Source of the DNA: Campylobacteraceae bacterium
Lineage (GTDB): Bacteria > Campylobacterota > Campylobacteria > Campylobacterales > Sulfurovaceae
DNA length: 6,365 bases
Reading direction: 5' to 3'
NCBI GenBank assembly: GCA_027056615.1
Contig: JALUKJ010000441.1
Location: 1 to 6,365 of the forward strand
Positions 6,347 through 6,365 of this stretch are shown piece by piece; position 1 is the first letter of the stretch, and every line of letters starts with the position of its first letter. Below the pieces are notes generated by a model. The model did no database searches and was not told the DNA's origin. It saw only the letters and a program-made list of their open reading frames with translations. The position numbers and the translations under genes were made by a program.

Positions 6347-6365
6347 CAGTAATCCCAAGGTTTCC

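Noticed and set aside
6340..6365. Minus-strand peptide KPWDYCC followed by TAA, possibly the end of a gene lying to the right
   Set aside because: Only seven codons are visible and I cannot match them to a family. The same bases overlap the candidate -35 region. It is too short to support.

Overview
The window reads as an AT-rich chromosomal segment from a member of the Campylobacterota, most like the Sulfurovum/Sulfurimonas side of that phylum. This placement is an inference from base composition, the compact gene packing and the style of the proteins; no rRNA or other marker gene is present to confirm it. The window holds six protein-coding genes. There are no RNA genes, mobile elements, CRISPR arrays or long repeats.

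Layout. (1) Bases 26-2329, plus strand: ftsK, the septal DNA translocase, with four N-terminal membrane helices, a charged linker, the motor domain and a C-terminal gamma winged helix. The reading frame is open to the left edge, so the true start may lie outside the window. (2) Bases 2359-3579, minus strand: a glutamate/aspartate-type sodium:amino-acid symporter of the DAACS family. It converges on ftsK across a short inverted repeat that may end both transcripts. (3) Bases 3580-3738: an AT-rich divergent intergenic region with a good sigma70-type promoter for the symporter and several AATTTAA repeats. (4) Bases 3739-4377, plus strand: an exported murein L,D-transpeptidase-family protein. (5) Bases 4374-6284, minus strand: a tight three-gene unit. 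In order of transcription it encodes a YfgM-like single-pass membrane protein, a BamB-like beta-propeller lipoprotein and an unrecognised 108-residue basic protein.

The genes share an envelope and division theme: septal DNA pumping (FtsK), inner-membrane solute uptake (symporter), peptidoglycan modification (L,D-transpeptidase) and probable outer-membrane or periplasmic protein biogenesis (YfgM/BamB-like pair). Apart from the three-gene unit, nothing shows that they work together directly. No obviously new multi-gene system is present. The points most worth a second look are the YfgM/BamB-like pair with its unknown third gene, a probable TTG start for the YfgM-like gene (the upstream ATG overlaps the promoter), the stop-to-stop overlap between the L,D-transpeptidase and the 108-residue gene, and small peculiarities in FtsK and the symporter.
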